This document shows, in pieces, positions 31,712-39,838 of a stretch of 39,975 nt of DNA; position 1 is the stretch's first letter; each line of letters starts with the position of its first letter. The DNA comes from Candidatus Zixiibacteriota bacterium (GTDB lineage Bacteria > Zixibacteria > MSB-5A5 > GN15 > PGXB01), in assembly GCA_900498245.1 (NCBI GenBank), contig LS998015.1:2805506-2845480 (forward strand). Direction: 5' to 3'. The position numbers and the translations under genes were made by a program. The notes beneath the pieces are model-generated. The model was not told where the DNA came from. It saw only the letters and a list, made by a program, of their open reading frames with translations, and searched no databases.

Positions 31712-32383
31712 CTATGCGATAATTTCCCGGACGTCACTCAAGGAAATTTCCTCGTCATTCACCTGCAGATAGGCCTGGCCGTCCCGGTAAACAACGCCTT
31801 TAACTTTTCCTTCGATATAAGTCGACGGGGTAAAACTCTTTCCCTGCGCATCGGTGGCGCTCAAAGTTACGGTATAAAATCCTTTGGCCAGGCGATTGCC
31901 ATTCTCATCCTTACCGTCCCAGTCAATCGATGACTGCCCCGGGGCCACCCCGGATTGTGTCAAGGTCCGGACAACCGTCCCGTCCGAGGCCTTGATTGTG
32001 ATGGTCACGTTTTGGGCGTACTGATCGGTAGTGAAACTGATTTTGGGTTTGTTATTGTCGGACAGATAATATCCGGTGGTCTCGGCTTTAACCTGGCGGC
32101 CAATTAATGAAGTCGCCATGGTATTATTAATGGTCTGATTCTGGAGAAAATCCCATTGCAGGGAAGTCGAGAGCGAGCCGTTGAGATTCTGCAATTGCTC
32201 CAAAGACGAAAACTGCGCCAGTTCGGCGATAAAAGTTTCATCATCGGTCGGACTCAGCGGATCCTGATGGGACATTTTGGTGATCAGCAGTTTCATGAAA
32301 TCATCTTTATCGAGCGTATTTTGAGCGGCCGCCGTCATGGCCCGGCCATTACTGTCAACCGCGATAGGTGATATGATTCCCAT
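31712..32383 (-). CDS. flgD: FlgD, hook capping protein
   Basis: The protein has 223 aa. The N-terminal part DFMKLLITKMSHQDPLSPTD and ELAQFSSLEQLQNL is the FlgD signature. The C-terminal half holds the FlgD Ig-like/Tudor region (TITIKASDGTVVRTL, WDGKDENGNRLAKGFYTVTL). FlgD scaffolds FlgE assembly and is later replaced. It follows the fliK gene by ten bases. Confidence 0.95.
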   Translation of the reverse strand: MGIISPIAVDSNGRAMTAAAQNTLDKDDFMKLLITKMSHQDPLSPTDDETFIAELAQFSSLEQLQNLNGSLSTSLQWDFLQNQTINNTMATSLIGRQVKAETTGYYLSDNNKPKISFTTDQYAQNVTITIKASDGTVVRTLTQSGVAPGQSSIDWDGKDENGNRLAKGFYTVTLSATDAQGKSFTPSTYIEGKVKGVVYRDGQAYLQVNDEEISLSDVREIIA

Positions 32384-32393
32384 TTTTTCCTCC

Positions 32394-33953
32394 TTACGCC
32401 ATCCAATTCACGCCGGCGGACCCGATATACATCCGTCCCCGGGGGACCGACGGAGCGCTTTGAATTGACGACACATTATCTGGCAAATATTTCCTGGAAC
32501 GTCCCGACGGTTTGGTATCATCGGATGATCGCCCGGAGCCAAATTGCCGGCCGTTCTGACCAGCGTTCAGAGCCACTTCGAAATTTTCCAGGCGAATTCC
32601 CTGCCGGGAGAGCTGGTCATACAGATTGGTCAAATTCGATTCGACCACGGTACGAACGGCATTATTTTCAACAATGAGACGACCATTAATCGTGTCGTGG
32701 TGGGTCGAAAGTATCAGACGCAACTGGCCCAGATTTTCGGGCTCCATCTTGATAACCACAACCTGCCCGTTTTTAATATTTCCTTTTGTCAATTCCGGCG
32801 GGACGATAAAACGAACGGCCGGAGCGGGAGTCTCAACGGTGGCCGAACTGGTTTGAGACGGAGCGGGCAAGGGCGAGGATGTTTTGTCGAGAGCCACATT
32901 TGGACCTGTAGTTTTAATGGATCCGGTCTGCAAATCGACAGGGTTCTTAATTTTATCCGAATCATGCGATTTCGGGTCGATATTTTCATTAGTTCTTGAA
33001 ATAGGCACCTCAGTCGGGGCATTTTCAATATTGGATGCAACCTGAATATTATTATTGGATGGGCTATCTTTTTGGGGCTTCTGACCTTCCCTGGGAATCG
33101 GTTGTACCCCTGCGCCATCAAGCAAAGGGGGAAATACCTTCAAATCCGCGGCCCCGCTATTATTAACCATTTGGGGTGATTGCGGGATGGCGGTTTTGCC
33201 GCCTTCATTATATATATATGTTTCGCGGACATTCAGTCCGGCCGCCACTTCATCCAAACCGTCGAGCGGTTTCAAACCGGCAAACTGCGAATCCAGAGTG
33301 GTCCGCAAGATTGCCGGTTTGCCAATTATGTCTGAACGGAAATTTTTGGAAAGCCCACTTTCTTCAATTTTTTTAGATTCACCGGCTGTGATACTTGCGC
33401 CGTTATTCAGCATCTGCTCATCCGGTATATTTTCCTGCAACATATTTAATGAGAGATTTTCCGGCGAATATTGGGTCAGAGAGCTCGTAGGCTGCATTAC
33501 AGGTAAATTGTTAATTGAATTTGAGTCTTGCGGAAGGATACTATTTGGCCCGGCCATTAAATCCTGATTGTTCAGCAATAATCCCGAGGGGTCCAGTGAT
33601 AACTGGTCCTGGCCCGCGATAAGGCCCGACTTATTCAAAAGCGACAATAATTCGCCATATATAACCGGTTGATTACATTTGAGATTTTGTGTAGTCAAGC
33701 CATTCCCAGGATTCTCCTCAGAAATAGGATCCATGATATTCAAATTTAGAGGCATCGCGGCATTGACGGGAAGGGCTATTAGGCCGTCCGGGGCAGACTT
33801 TCCGGAATCATCTTTGAGAGTTGCACCAAAAATATTATTGAAGCTTTTATTATTTTCAGCCTCAGCAGATTCAGTCGGGGAGCCGGCGGCGCCTTTGACT
33901 GGCGACGTGGCAACCAGGGACGCGATATTGAGTATTTGATGGTTGGTTTCCAT
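32394..33953 (-). CDS. fliK: FliK, hook-length control protein
   Basis: The protein has 519 aa. The first 390 residues are low-complexity, rich in Asn, Ser, Pro and Gln, as in other FliK rulers. The C-terminal Flg_hook domain (about 395-490) contains GQVVVIKMEPENLGQLRLIL and VVESNLTNLYDQLSRQGI. It measures hook length and triggers FlhB switching. AT-rich codon use in the middle is consistent with a fast-evolving linker. It starts one base after the MotE-like gene ends. Confidence 0.88.
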   Translation of the reverse strand: METNHQILNIASLVATSPVKGAAGSPTESAEAENNKSFNNIFGATLKDDSGKSAPDGLIALPVNAAMPLNLNIMDPISEENPGNGLTTQNLKCNQPVIYGELLSLLNKSGLIAGQDQLSLDPSGLLLNNQDLMAGPNSILPQDSNSINNLPVMQPTSSLTQYSPENLSLNMLQENIPDEQMLNNGASITAGESKKIEESGLSKNFRSDIIGKPAILRTTLDSQFAGLKPLDGLDEVAAGLNVRETYIYNEGGKTAIPQSPQMVNNSGAADLKVFPPLLDGAGVQPIPREGQKPQKDSPSNNNIQVASNIENAPTEVPISRTNENIDPKSHDSDKIKNPVDLQTGSIKTTGPNVALDKTSSPLPAPSQTSSATVETPAPAVRFIVPPELTKGNIKNGQVVVIKMEPENLGQLRLILSTHHDTINGRLIVENNAVRTVVESNLTNLYDQLSRQGIRLENFEVALNAGQNGRQFGSGRSSDDTKPSGRSRKYLPDNVSSIQSAPSVPRGRMYIGSAGVNWMA

Positions 33954-33954
33954 T

Positions 33955-34665
33955 TTATTGTCCTGCGACCGTTATCAGTTGCGTCGAAATGCTGGCGGCC
34001 CGTTTGGGGGGCAGAAGCGCCAGAAGTTTCGCGGCATTAGCCGGCTTCATTCGCGGCAAAATCGCCACGACCAGCGTATCATCAAGATTTTCAAATAATT
34101 TGGCGACTTCATCGGGTCGCATACCGTCGTAGAGACGGGCCAAAGCGACAATTCTGGTGGCCTCGGCCTGGTCCAGGCGATTCAAGCCGGCGGCAATTCT
34201 CTGATTTAAAGAATCAAGATCTCTTTTCTTCTTATCGAGTGCGGCCTGCTCCTCGACGATCTTATTGAGGGTTTTCTCAAGTACGGATAGTGTATCGGAC
34301 ATATTTGCTTCCGGTACCCTGCTCGAATCGGTCGGCTTATTTTCCGGAAGCCCTTCCAAAGCCGCCAATTCCTTGAGGGCTTCAGCAGTATCGAATTCAA
34401 TCGTGGCAAACGTATCGGACAGACTAAAGGCCGCGTCTTCGGCAGAAACAGAGTCAACCGTTGATATCTCGGTTGAAGGGGGCTTTATTTCCGCCGGCTT
34501 CTTATTAAAAATAAGAGGGGTGACAGCAGCCGCGGCCGCAAAAACGATTGCACCGAAAAGAGCGGGAAGAATGAATCGTTTCAGGCTCGATGACGATGGC
34601 GGGTTCTGGACTTCGTCATCCAATCCGACCACTTCGTTTTCATCTTTTTGTTTATCGTTTGCCAT
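33955..34665 (-). CDS. MotE-like flagellar protein with coiled coil and MgtE_N-type domain
   Basis: The protein has 236 aa from the ATG at 34663-34665; an upstream TTG at 34674 is less likely. A cytoplasmic N-terminus is followed by a membrane helix (31-53), a linker, a coiled coil (about 124-166: VEEQAALDKKKRDLDSLNQR) and an MgtE_N-like helical domain (about 170-231: RLYDGMRPDEVAKLFENLD, then ILPRMKPANAAKLLALLPP). This is the layout of MotE/FlbB/YlxF proteins, which support stator or MotC assembly outside the inner membrane. It is the first gene after the sigma-54 promoter. Confidence 0.82.
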   Translation of the reverse strand: MANDKQKDENEVVGLDDEVQNPPSSSSLKRFILPALFGAIVFAAAAAVTPLIFNKKPAEIKPPSTEISTVDSVSAEDAAFSLSDTFATIEFDTAEALKELAALEGLPENKPTDSSRVPEANMSDTLSVLEKTLNKIVEEQAALDKKKRDLDSLNQRIAAGLNRLDQAEATRIVALARLYDGMRPDEVAKLFENLDDTLVVAILPRMKPANAAKLLALLPPKRAASISTQLITVAGQ

Positions 34666-34707
34666 TTCAATCAATAGACATAGTTACATTTTTCCAGAAA
34701 CTGTTTT

Positions 34708-34723
34708 AGCAAGGGCTGTGCCA
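34708..34723 (-). promoter_or_regulatory. Sigma-54 promoter for the flagellar block
   Basis: On the minus strand TGGCAC (34723-34718), five bases, then TTGCT (34712-34708): an exact match to the -24/-12 consensus TGGCAC-N5-TTGC. Transcription should start near 34697, about 32 bases before the MotE-like start codon. The -24 element is part of an inverted repeat CTGTGC-N8-GCACAG (34717-34736), and two further palindromes lie upstream. Confidence 0.88.
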
Positions 34724-34742
34724 CAATTAGCACAGAGAGTCT

Positions 34743-34771
34743 AAGTGCCGATGGCACAATAAATTGTGAAA
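34743..34771. promoter_or_regulatory. Paired palindromes upstream of the sigma-54 promoter
   Basis: Two adjacent dyads lie 20-50 bases upstream of the -24 box: GTGCCgatGGCAC (plus-strand reading, about 34743-34755) and CACAATaaATTGTG (about 34754-34768, plus-strand reading). Sigma-54 activators of the NtrC/FlrC kind bind dyads upstream of such promoters. The distance is shorter than the usual 80-150 bases, so they could instead bind a repressor. Confidence 0.4.
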
Positions 34772-34868
34772 ATTATTTATTGGTTCGGACCGCGAATTAA
34801 TAGCAATCGTTCAGAAAACTTTTCCGATGGATACGGTAAATTCTTCTAAGAAGAGGCAGACTATTATG

Positions 34869-34888
34869 AATTCCGAGGTTCCGGAATT
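34869..34888 (-). other. Hairpin at the end of mtaB
   Basis: AATTCCG and CGGAATT (34869-34875 with 34882-34888) pair perfectly around a six-base loop, overlapping the mtaB stop. There is no T run after it on the minus strand, so termination would be weak or factor-dependent. Confidence 0.35.
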
Positions 34889-36161
34889 ATTCCGGCCGGC
34901 CGACCATGTAATCGTCCACGACCCCGGTGACCTGCAGTTTAATTATATCTTTACCACAATTTGAATTGGCCGGCATCTGGATCTTCAAAAAGTTGTCGGT
35001 AATTCCGAAACTGAGTTTGTCATTTGGCGCTCGATGTTCTGAAATGGCCCCGTGCCAGTGGCCGATTTCCCTCTCCAGCGCCCGACGATGAATATCCCGG
35101 GAGACCCGGTGCAGGACTTCATTTCTTTTCTTGATTATGCTGGAATGGATTTTCTCTTTCAGGCGAGAAGCCTCGGTTCCGAGGCGATCGGAGTATGAAA
35201 AGACATGCAAATAATCAATCAATCCCGATGATGCCGTCGCCACTGATTTTTCAAAATCATCATCAGTCTCTCCGGGGAAACCGACAATTATGTCTGCCCC
35301 GATGATCAAGCCCGGAATTCTCCTCTTCATTTCTTCCGCAGCTTCCAAATATTTTCGTACGGTATAAGGACGGTGCATCAAATTCAGTATGCGGTCAGAG
35401 CCCGATTGAAGTGGAATATGAAGATGGCGGCAGATACGGTCTCCGGCACCGGATATGGTTCGACCCAGATTCTCAGTGATTTCCTGAGGCTCGATTGATG
35501 ATAGCCGAAGGCGGGCCAGAGAGGTCCGTTCGAGAATTTGTTCCACCAGGTCGGCCAAAGACGCTACTTTATCATAGCTGTATCGCCCTAAATGCACCCC
35601 GGTCAGGACTACTTCCTTATAGCCGCTCAAGATTAAGTTGTTAATCTCCGCAATTATCTCGTCCGGCGCCCGATTGACAATACCGCCCCGGACCATAGGA
35701 ACGATACAATAAGAGCAATTTTGATTGCAGCCGTCGCCGATTTTGACCCAGGCCCGATTATGGCGGTGAAAATCGGAAATCGGCGGCGTTTCTAATGAGT
35801 GATAGGGATCATTGAACAGATCCGGGAAATACTGCTGAAGGAGCTGCGGAGTCCTCTCTTTTTCCTCGTTATTGATGACCAGATCGACGCCATTGAGGGT
35901 TGCGACTTTATCCGGATCGGCGGTAACATAACAGCCGATGACTACCACTTTGGCGCGCTCATTTTTACCGGCTCTGATAATGGCGCGGCGGCAACTGGCG
36001 TCGGCCCGTCCGGTCACGGTGCAGGTATTAACAATATAAAGATCGGCCGCGTCTTCGAAATCGACGCGAGTAAGGCCAAGTTTCGCCAATTGTCCGGCCA
36101 GCCGCTCCGTTTCATATTGGTTAAGGCGGCATCCGATTGTCTCCAACGCCACTCTTTTCAT
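34887..36161 (-). CDS. mtaB: MtaB, tRNA ms2t6A37 methylthiotransferase
   Basis: The protein has 424 aa. The N-terminal UPF0004 domain carries the auxiliary cluster cysteines C11, C47 and C77; the radical SAM motif is C145-NQN-C149-SY-C152; a TRAM-like domain ends the protein. MtaB adds a methylthio group to t6A at position 37 of ANN-decoding tRNAs. NTCTVTGRAD and the spacing of the cysteines favour MtaB over MiaB or RimO. It sits between rpsA and the flagellar block and probably is not functionally tied to motility. Confidence 0.93.
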   Translation of the reverse strand: MKRVALETIGCRLNQYETERLAGQLAKLGLTRVDFEDAADLYIVNTCTVTGRADASCRRAIIRAGKNERAKVVVIGCYVTADPDKVATLNGVDLVINNEEKERTPQLLQQYFPDLFNDPYHSLETPPISDFHRHNRAWVKIGDGCNQNCSYCIVPMVRGGIVNRAPDEIIAEINNLILSGYKEVVLTGVHLGRYSYDKVASLADLVEQILERTSLARLRLSSIEPQEITENLGRTISGAGDRICRHLHIPLQSGSDRILNLMHRPYTVRKYLEAAEEMKRRIPGLIIGADIIVGFPGETDDDFEKSVATASSGLIDYLHVFSYSDRLGTEASRLKEKIHSSIIKKRNEVLHRVSRDIHRRALEREIGHWHGAISEHRAPNDKLSFGITDNFLKIQMPANSNCGKDIIKLQVTGVVDDYMVGRPE

Positions 36162-36186
36162 ATTTACACTTTACGCAAATATACCC

Positions 36187-36217
36187 AAAAAATCAGAGCC
36201 CCGAACGCGGGGCTCTG
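36187..36217 (-). terminator. Intrinsic terminator of rpsA
   Basis: CAGAGCCCCG pairs with CGGGGCTCTG (36194-36203 with 36208-36217), ten pairs with an AACG loop. On the minus strand it is followed by A and six T. It begins 29 bases after the rpsA stop. The mtaB start is 26 bases beyond, so mtaB needs readthrough or its own promoter. Confidence 0.9.
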
Positions 36218-36246
36218 CAAAAAAAGACAACTATATCAAAAGAACT

Positions 36247-38262
36247 TCAAGATGCCTGACTATCTTCGGCCGGGCTCTCAGATTCGGGTGCCATCCCGCT
36301 CTCCGCTTTCTCGCCAAGGGCCTCACCCATCGAAATGGTCCGAGTGGGATGCTTGGCCAGAAATTCTTCATGCTCGGATTTCTCCCTATTTTTATAATAG
36401 GCCGATACCGAAAGCACGATTTTGTGAGCGGCTTTATCCAGTTCAATGACCTGCAGTGGCAACTGATCGCCCTCATTGAAGACATCGGCGGGATTCGCCA
36501 AATCCGGCTTGCCCAGCTGGGCGGTCGGGACGAAACCTTCCACTTCACCGTCCAGATCGACTGTCACGCCGCGATCCAACACCCGGCTGATGGTCCCCAA
36601 AGACTCGGATCCAATCGAAAATTTCCGGGCAATTTCCGGCCATGGATCATCTTTCAACTGCTTAAAACCGAGCGAAATTCGGCGATTCTCGTGATCGATC
36701 CGAAGGATTTTGACTTCGATTTTGTCGCCCTTCTTCATCAGTTCCGAGGGATGCTGAATCCTCTTGGTCCAGGACATATCGGAAATATGAATCAGACCGT
36801 CGATCCCTTCCTCCAATTCGATAAAGGCACCGAAAGCGGTCAAATTGCGAACTTTTCCGGAGACAATTTTGCCGACCGGATATTTCCGTTCGATGGTCTC
36901 CCACGGATCCGGTTCCATCTGTTTGATACCGAGAGATATTTTCTCATTCTCTTTATCCACGGAAAGAACCACGGCGTCAATCTTGTCGCCGACATTCATG
37001 ATTTTCGAAGGATGTTTGATATGTTGAGTCCAGGACATTTCAGAAATGTGAATAAGTCCTTCGACACCCTTTTCCAGTTCCACGAATGCACCGTAATCGG
37101 TGATGGAAACCACCCGTCCGGTGACTTTCTTCCCGATCGGGTATTTCTCTTCGATATTTTCCCAAGGATACGGGGTGAGCTGTTTCAGGCCGAGCGAAAT
37201 GCGGGAAGTACGGTCATCAAAATCGAGTATCTTGACCGAAATCTTATCTCCCAAAGAGACCATCTCGCTGGGATGCTTGATTCTTCCCCAGGACATGTCC
37301 GTAATATGAAGAAGGCCGTCGACACCGCTCAGGTCAATAAAGACTCCGAAGTCGGTAACATTTTTGACAATACCTTCGCGGACCTGCCCCACTTGAATTT
37401 CTTTAAGAAGGGTCGCTTTTTTCGATTCCCGCTCTTCTTCCAAGACGACTCGACGGGAGACGACGATATTGCGGCGATTCTTATTCAACTTTATGATTTT
37501 GAGGTCCATCATGCTGTTGATCAAAGCATCAAAATCGGGCACCTGACGAAGGGCAATCTGGGATCCGGGCAGGAAGGCATCCACGCCCATAATATCAACC
37601 ACGACTCCGCCCTTGATGCGGCGCATCACACGGCCCTGAACCAGTTCGCCGGAATCATGGGCATCCTGGATTCTGTCCCAGACCCGCATGAAATCGGCCT
37701 TTTGCTTCGAAAGGACCAGTTGACCATTTTGATCTTCAATCTGTTCCAGATAGACATCGATTTTTTCACCAACGGCAATGTTGATCGGCTCCGGGAATTC
37801 GCCAATCGGGATGATTCCTTCGGATTTGAATCCGACATCGACGATAACATCATCACGGGTGACACCGAGCACCGTTCCGCTTACGATTTCACCTTCTTTA
37901 ATATCCTTGATGGTACCTTCATACATTTCCAGGAGCCGTTTGTATTCGTCCTGAGAATATTCCCGACTGTTGATGTCGGTCAGTTTCATCGAGGCTACCG
38001 CTTCCGGTTCCGGTCTGGCGGGGGGCTCTTTGCGAGTTACGACACGCTCTGCCAGCCGCTGGCGGCGAGCCGTGACTATTTGTTCGGTAGGTTTTTCTTC
38101 TTGAGTTGTCTGGGCGGCGGTGTCAACATCCGTCTTCTTAACCAATTTGACTTTCTTGGTTTTGGTTTTCTTGGCTAACCCGGCTTTCCTCTTGGTCAGC
38201 TTCGGCTGTTCACCTCCTGTCGATTCAACATTTTTCTGCGCACGATTTTGGGCATCGGCCAT
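36247..38262 (-). CDS. rpsA: Ribosomal protein S1, six S1 domains
   Basis: The protein has 671 aa. Six S1 RNA-binding domains are visible at about 122-188, 206-270, 291-359, 376-447, 463-533 and 548-620; numbers 3 to 5 have the classic FGVF/YGAF/FGAF and HISDMSW elements. A Lys/Thr/Glu-rich extension occupies residues 1-90, upstream of where most S1 proteins begin, and the acidic C-terminal tail is disordered. The start is fixed by AAGGAGG 11 bases before the ATG. S1 binds mRNA leaders on the 30S subunit. Confidence 0.96.
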   Translation of the reverse strand: MADAQNRAQKNVESTGGEQPKLTKRKAGLAKKTKTKKVKLVKKTDVDTAAQTTQEEKPTEQIVTARRQRLAERVVTRKEPPARPEPEAVASMKLTDINSREYSQDEYKRLLEMYEGTIKDIKEGEIVSGTVLGVTRDDVIVDVGFKSEGIIPIGEFPEPINIAVGEKIDVYLEQIEDQNGQLVLSKQKADFMRVWDRIQDAHDSGELVQGRVMRRIKGGVVVDIMGVDAFLPGSQIALRQVPDFDALINSMMDLKIIKLNKNRRNIVVSRRVVLEEERESKKATLLKEIQVGQVREGIVKNVTDFGVFIDLSGVDGLLHITDMSWGRIKHPSEMVSLGDKISVKILDFDDRTSRISLGLKQLTPYPWENIEEKYPIGKKVTGRVVSITDYGAFVELEKGVEGLIHISEMSWTQHIKHPSKIMNVGDKIDAVVLSVDKENEKISLGIKQMEPDPWETIERKYPVGKIVSGKVRNLTAFGAFIELEEGIDGLIHISDMSWTKRIQHPSELMKKGDKIEVKILRIDHENRRISLGFKQLKDDPWPEIARKFSIGSESLGTISRVLDRGVTVDLDGEVEGFVPTAQLGKPDLANPADVFNEGDQLPLQVIELDKAAHKIVLSVSAYYKNREKSEHEEFLAKHPTRTISMGEALGEKAESGMAPESESPAEDSQAS

Positions 38263-38373
38263 TGTTAAAAAATCCTCCTTAAACAGTATATTTATCCTAA
38301 AGGCAGAAGGCCGCCGTCGGGATATTCAAAATTATGTACAGGCGTTAAATTAATATCGACCTGGCCCGCAATT

Positions 38374-38399
38374 ATTATACAATATTTCTCAAAAGTCAA
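38374..38399 (-). promoter_or_regulatory. Candidate promoter for rpsA
   Basis: On the minus strand TATAAT (38379-38374) is a perfect -10 box. TTGACT (38399-38394) lies upstream with only 14 bases between; CATTGA with 16 bases is an alternative -35. It lies about 110 bases before the rpsA start, overlapping the plsC stop. The resulting leader would allow autoregulation, as is known for S1 in other bacteria. Confidence 0.45.
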
Positions 38400-39025
38400 T
38401 GGCCCGTTTGAGATTTCATATAGTCTTCTTTCAGCAATTTTATACGATCCAGAATCACCGCAGCAAGCCGCCGATAGCCTTCCTTGTCGCGGGCAAAGGC
38501 CGAGATTTCGGCCGCAGTCATCGGCCGCCCGAATACAATGGACATTTTGGCACGACCAAGAAAGCAGGCCCTTAGATTATTGGAACCGGATAGAAAGGCC
38601 GGCACCACCGGGACCCCGGCCGCCCGGGCGATCATGGCGATTCCCGGGCGCGGCGGCAGGAAATCATCTCCTTTGGCGCGGGTTCCTTCGGGGAAAATGA
38701 CAACATTTCGGCCCTTTTTAAGCAGGGTCACCACAGTCTCGATGGCCGATTTATCGAAGCCGCCCCGGTTGATCGGATGGGCATTGAAATGTGCGATCAG
38801 GGCGCCGAACAGCCAATTGCGGAACAATTCCTTCTTGGCCATAAAGTGCATTTCGCGCCTCGTGAAACTTCCGACTAAAGGCGGGTCGTAATAAGAAATA
38901 TGATTACTAGCCACAATGAAACCACCTTCACGAGGGATATTATCCTGCCCGGAGATCCTGATGTGGAAAAGGACCCGTGTCAGAGTTCGGATGAGAATGG
39001 CGGCCGCGCCATAGGTGATCTTCAT
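38396..39025 (-). CDS. plsC: 1-acyl-sn-glycerol-3-phosphate acyltransferase (PlsC family)
   Basis: The protein has 209 aa. The catalytic NHISYYDP motif (H-X4-D) and the substrate-binding FPEGTRAKGD are present, with GVPVVPAFLSG near the C-terminus. An N-terminal amphipathic/hydrophobic segment anchors it at the inner membrane. It transfers a second acyl chain to lysophosphatidic acid. The ATG overlaps the cmk stop (ATGA). The cmk-plsC-rpsA order recurs in several phyla. Confidence 0.93.
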   Translation of the reverse strand: MKITYGAAAILIRTLTRVLFHIRISGQDNIPREGGFIVASNHISYYDPPLVGSFTRREMHFMAKKELFRNWLFGALIAHFNAHPINRGGFDKSAIETVVTLLKKGRNVVIFPEGTRAKGDDFLPPRPGIAMIARAAGVPVVPAFLSGSNNLRACFLGRAKMSIVFGRPMTAAEISAFARDKEGYRRLAAVILDRIKLLKEDYMKSQTGH

Positions 39026-39726
39026 ATTTTGGAAAAACGGGACTTTGCCAGTTTTATGATTCTATCAACTTGTTCTTCAATAGTAAGGTTGGTGGTATCG
39101 ATTACAATCGAGTCGCCGGTCCGGGTCAGAGGCGAAGCGCTTCGGCCGCTGTCAAGGGCATCCCGTCGTGTCAATTCCCGGTTTTGCTCTTCGATTGTGG
39201 TAGGAATATTCATCCGAGCGAAGTCAAGAAGGCGACGGCGGGCCCGTTCGGAGATGGAAGCATCGAGATATATCTTCAAATCGGCTTCCGGGAACACCAC
39301 CGAAGTCGTATCGCGCCCCTCAGCCACAACATTACCTTTCTTTCCGATTTCACGCTGCAGTCGGACCATGGCCTCCCGTACCCCCGGATGGGCCGATACC
39401 GCTGAGACCGCCTTGGTCACCTCGGGCGTTCTTATTAAATAGGTAACGTCCGCGCCATTCAGATAGACTTTATTGATATCCTCTTCCACCCGGAATTCTA
39501 TGATTAATTTTTTGGCCACTTCGGTCAGAGCCACGCCATCCTCCGGCATTATGTTATTCTTCAGGGCATACAGGGTGACTGCCCGGTACATGGCTCCGGT
39601 GTCCAAATAAATATAGCCCAACCGCGAGGCCAGGAGTTTTGAGGTAGTCGATTTGCCCGAGCCGGCAGGACCGTCAATGGCAATTACTTTCCCCTCAAAT
39701 ACCGATAGCCGATATGGTTTTGACAT
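39022..39726 (-). CDS. cmk: Cytidylate kinase
   Basis: The ATG at 39724-39726 (234 aa) places the P-loop G19-PAGSGKS at the usual distance; an upstream TTG at 39756 would add ten residues without family support. DTGAMYR (42-48) and GRDTTSVVFPEADLKIYLDA with the following RARRR lid are typical of bacterial Cmk. It phosphorylates CMP and dCMP. No strong ribosome site is evident. Confidence 0.95.
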   Translation of the reverse strand: MSKPYRLSVFEGKVIAIDGPAGSGKSTTSKLLASRLGYIYLDTGAMYRAVTLYALKNNIMPEDGVALTEVAKKLIIEFRVEEDINKVYLNGADVTYLIRTPEVTKAVSAVSAHPGVREAMVRLQREIGKKGNVVAEGRDTTSVVFPEADLKIYLDASISERARRRLLDFARMNIPTTIEEQNRELTRRDALDSGRSASPLTRTGDSIVIDTTNLTIEEQVDRIIKLAKSRFSKI

Positions 39727-39791
39727 GCGGCGATAAAAAAAGTGAAAACTCGACAAAAATCAATCGATTTTTGGCGGATGTTCAAAAAGGA

Positions 39792-39815
39792 AAGGCCGCC
39801 GGAGAAGGCGGCCTT
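39792..39815 (-). terminator. Intrinsic terminator before cmk
   Basis: AAGGCCGCC pairs with GGCGGCCTT (39792-39800 with 39807-39815), nine pairs around GGAGAA. On the minus strand TCCTTTTTG follows. It lies 23 bases after the stop codon of the partial gene at the right edge and ends that transcript. Confidence 0.85.
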
Positions 39816-39838
39816 GCTACCGGACGGATGGGACATTC

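Noticed and set aside
36349-38178. A 609-codon plus-strand open frame opposite rpsA
   Set aside because: It lies antisense to a clear six-domain S1 protein, shows no recognisable domain, and arises from the codon pattern of the real gene. Other long plus-strand frames (for example 5409-6104, 970-1629 and 15496-16227) are the same kind of shadow.
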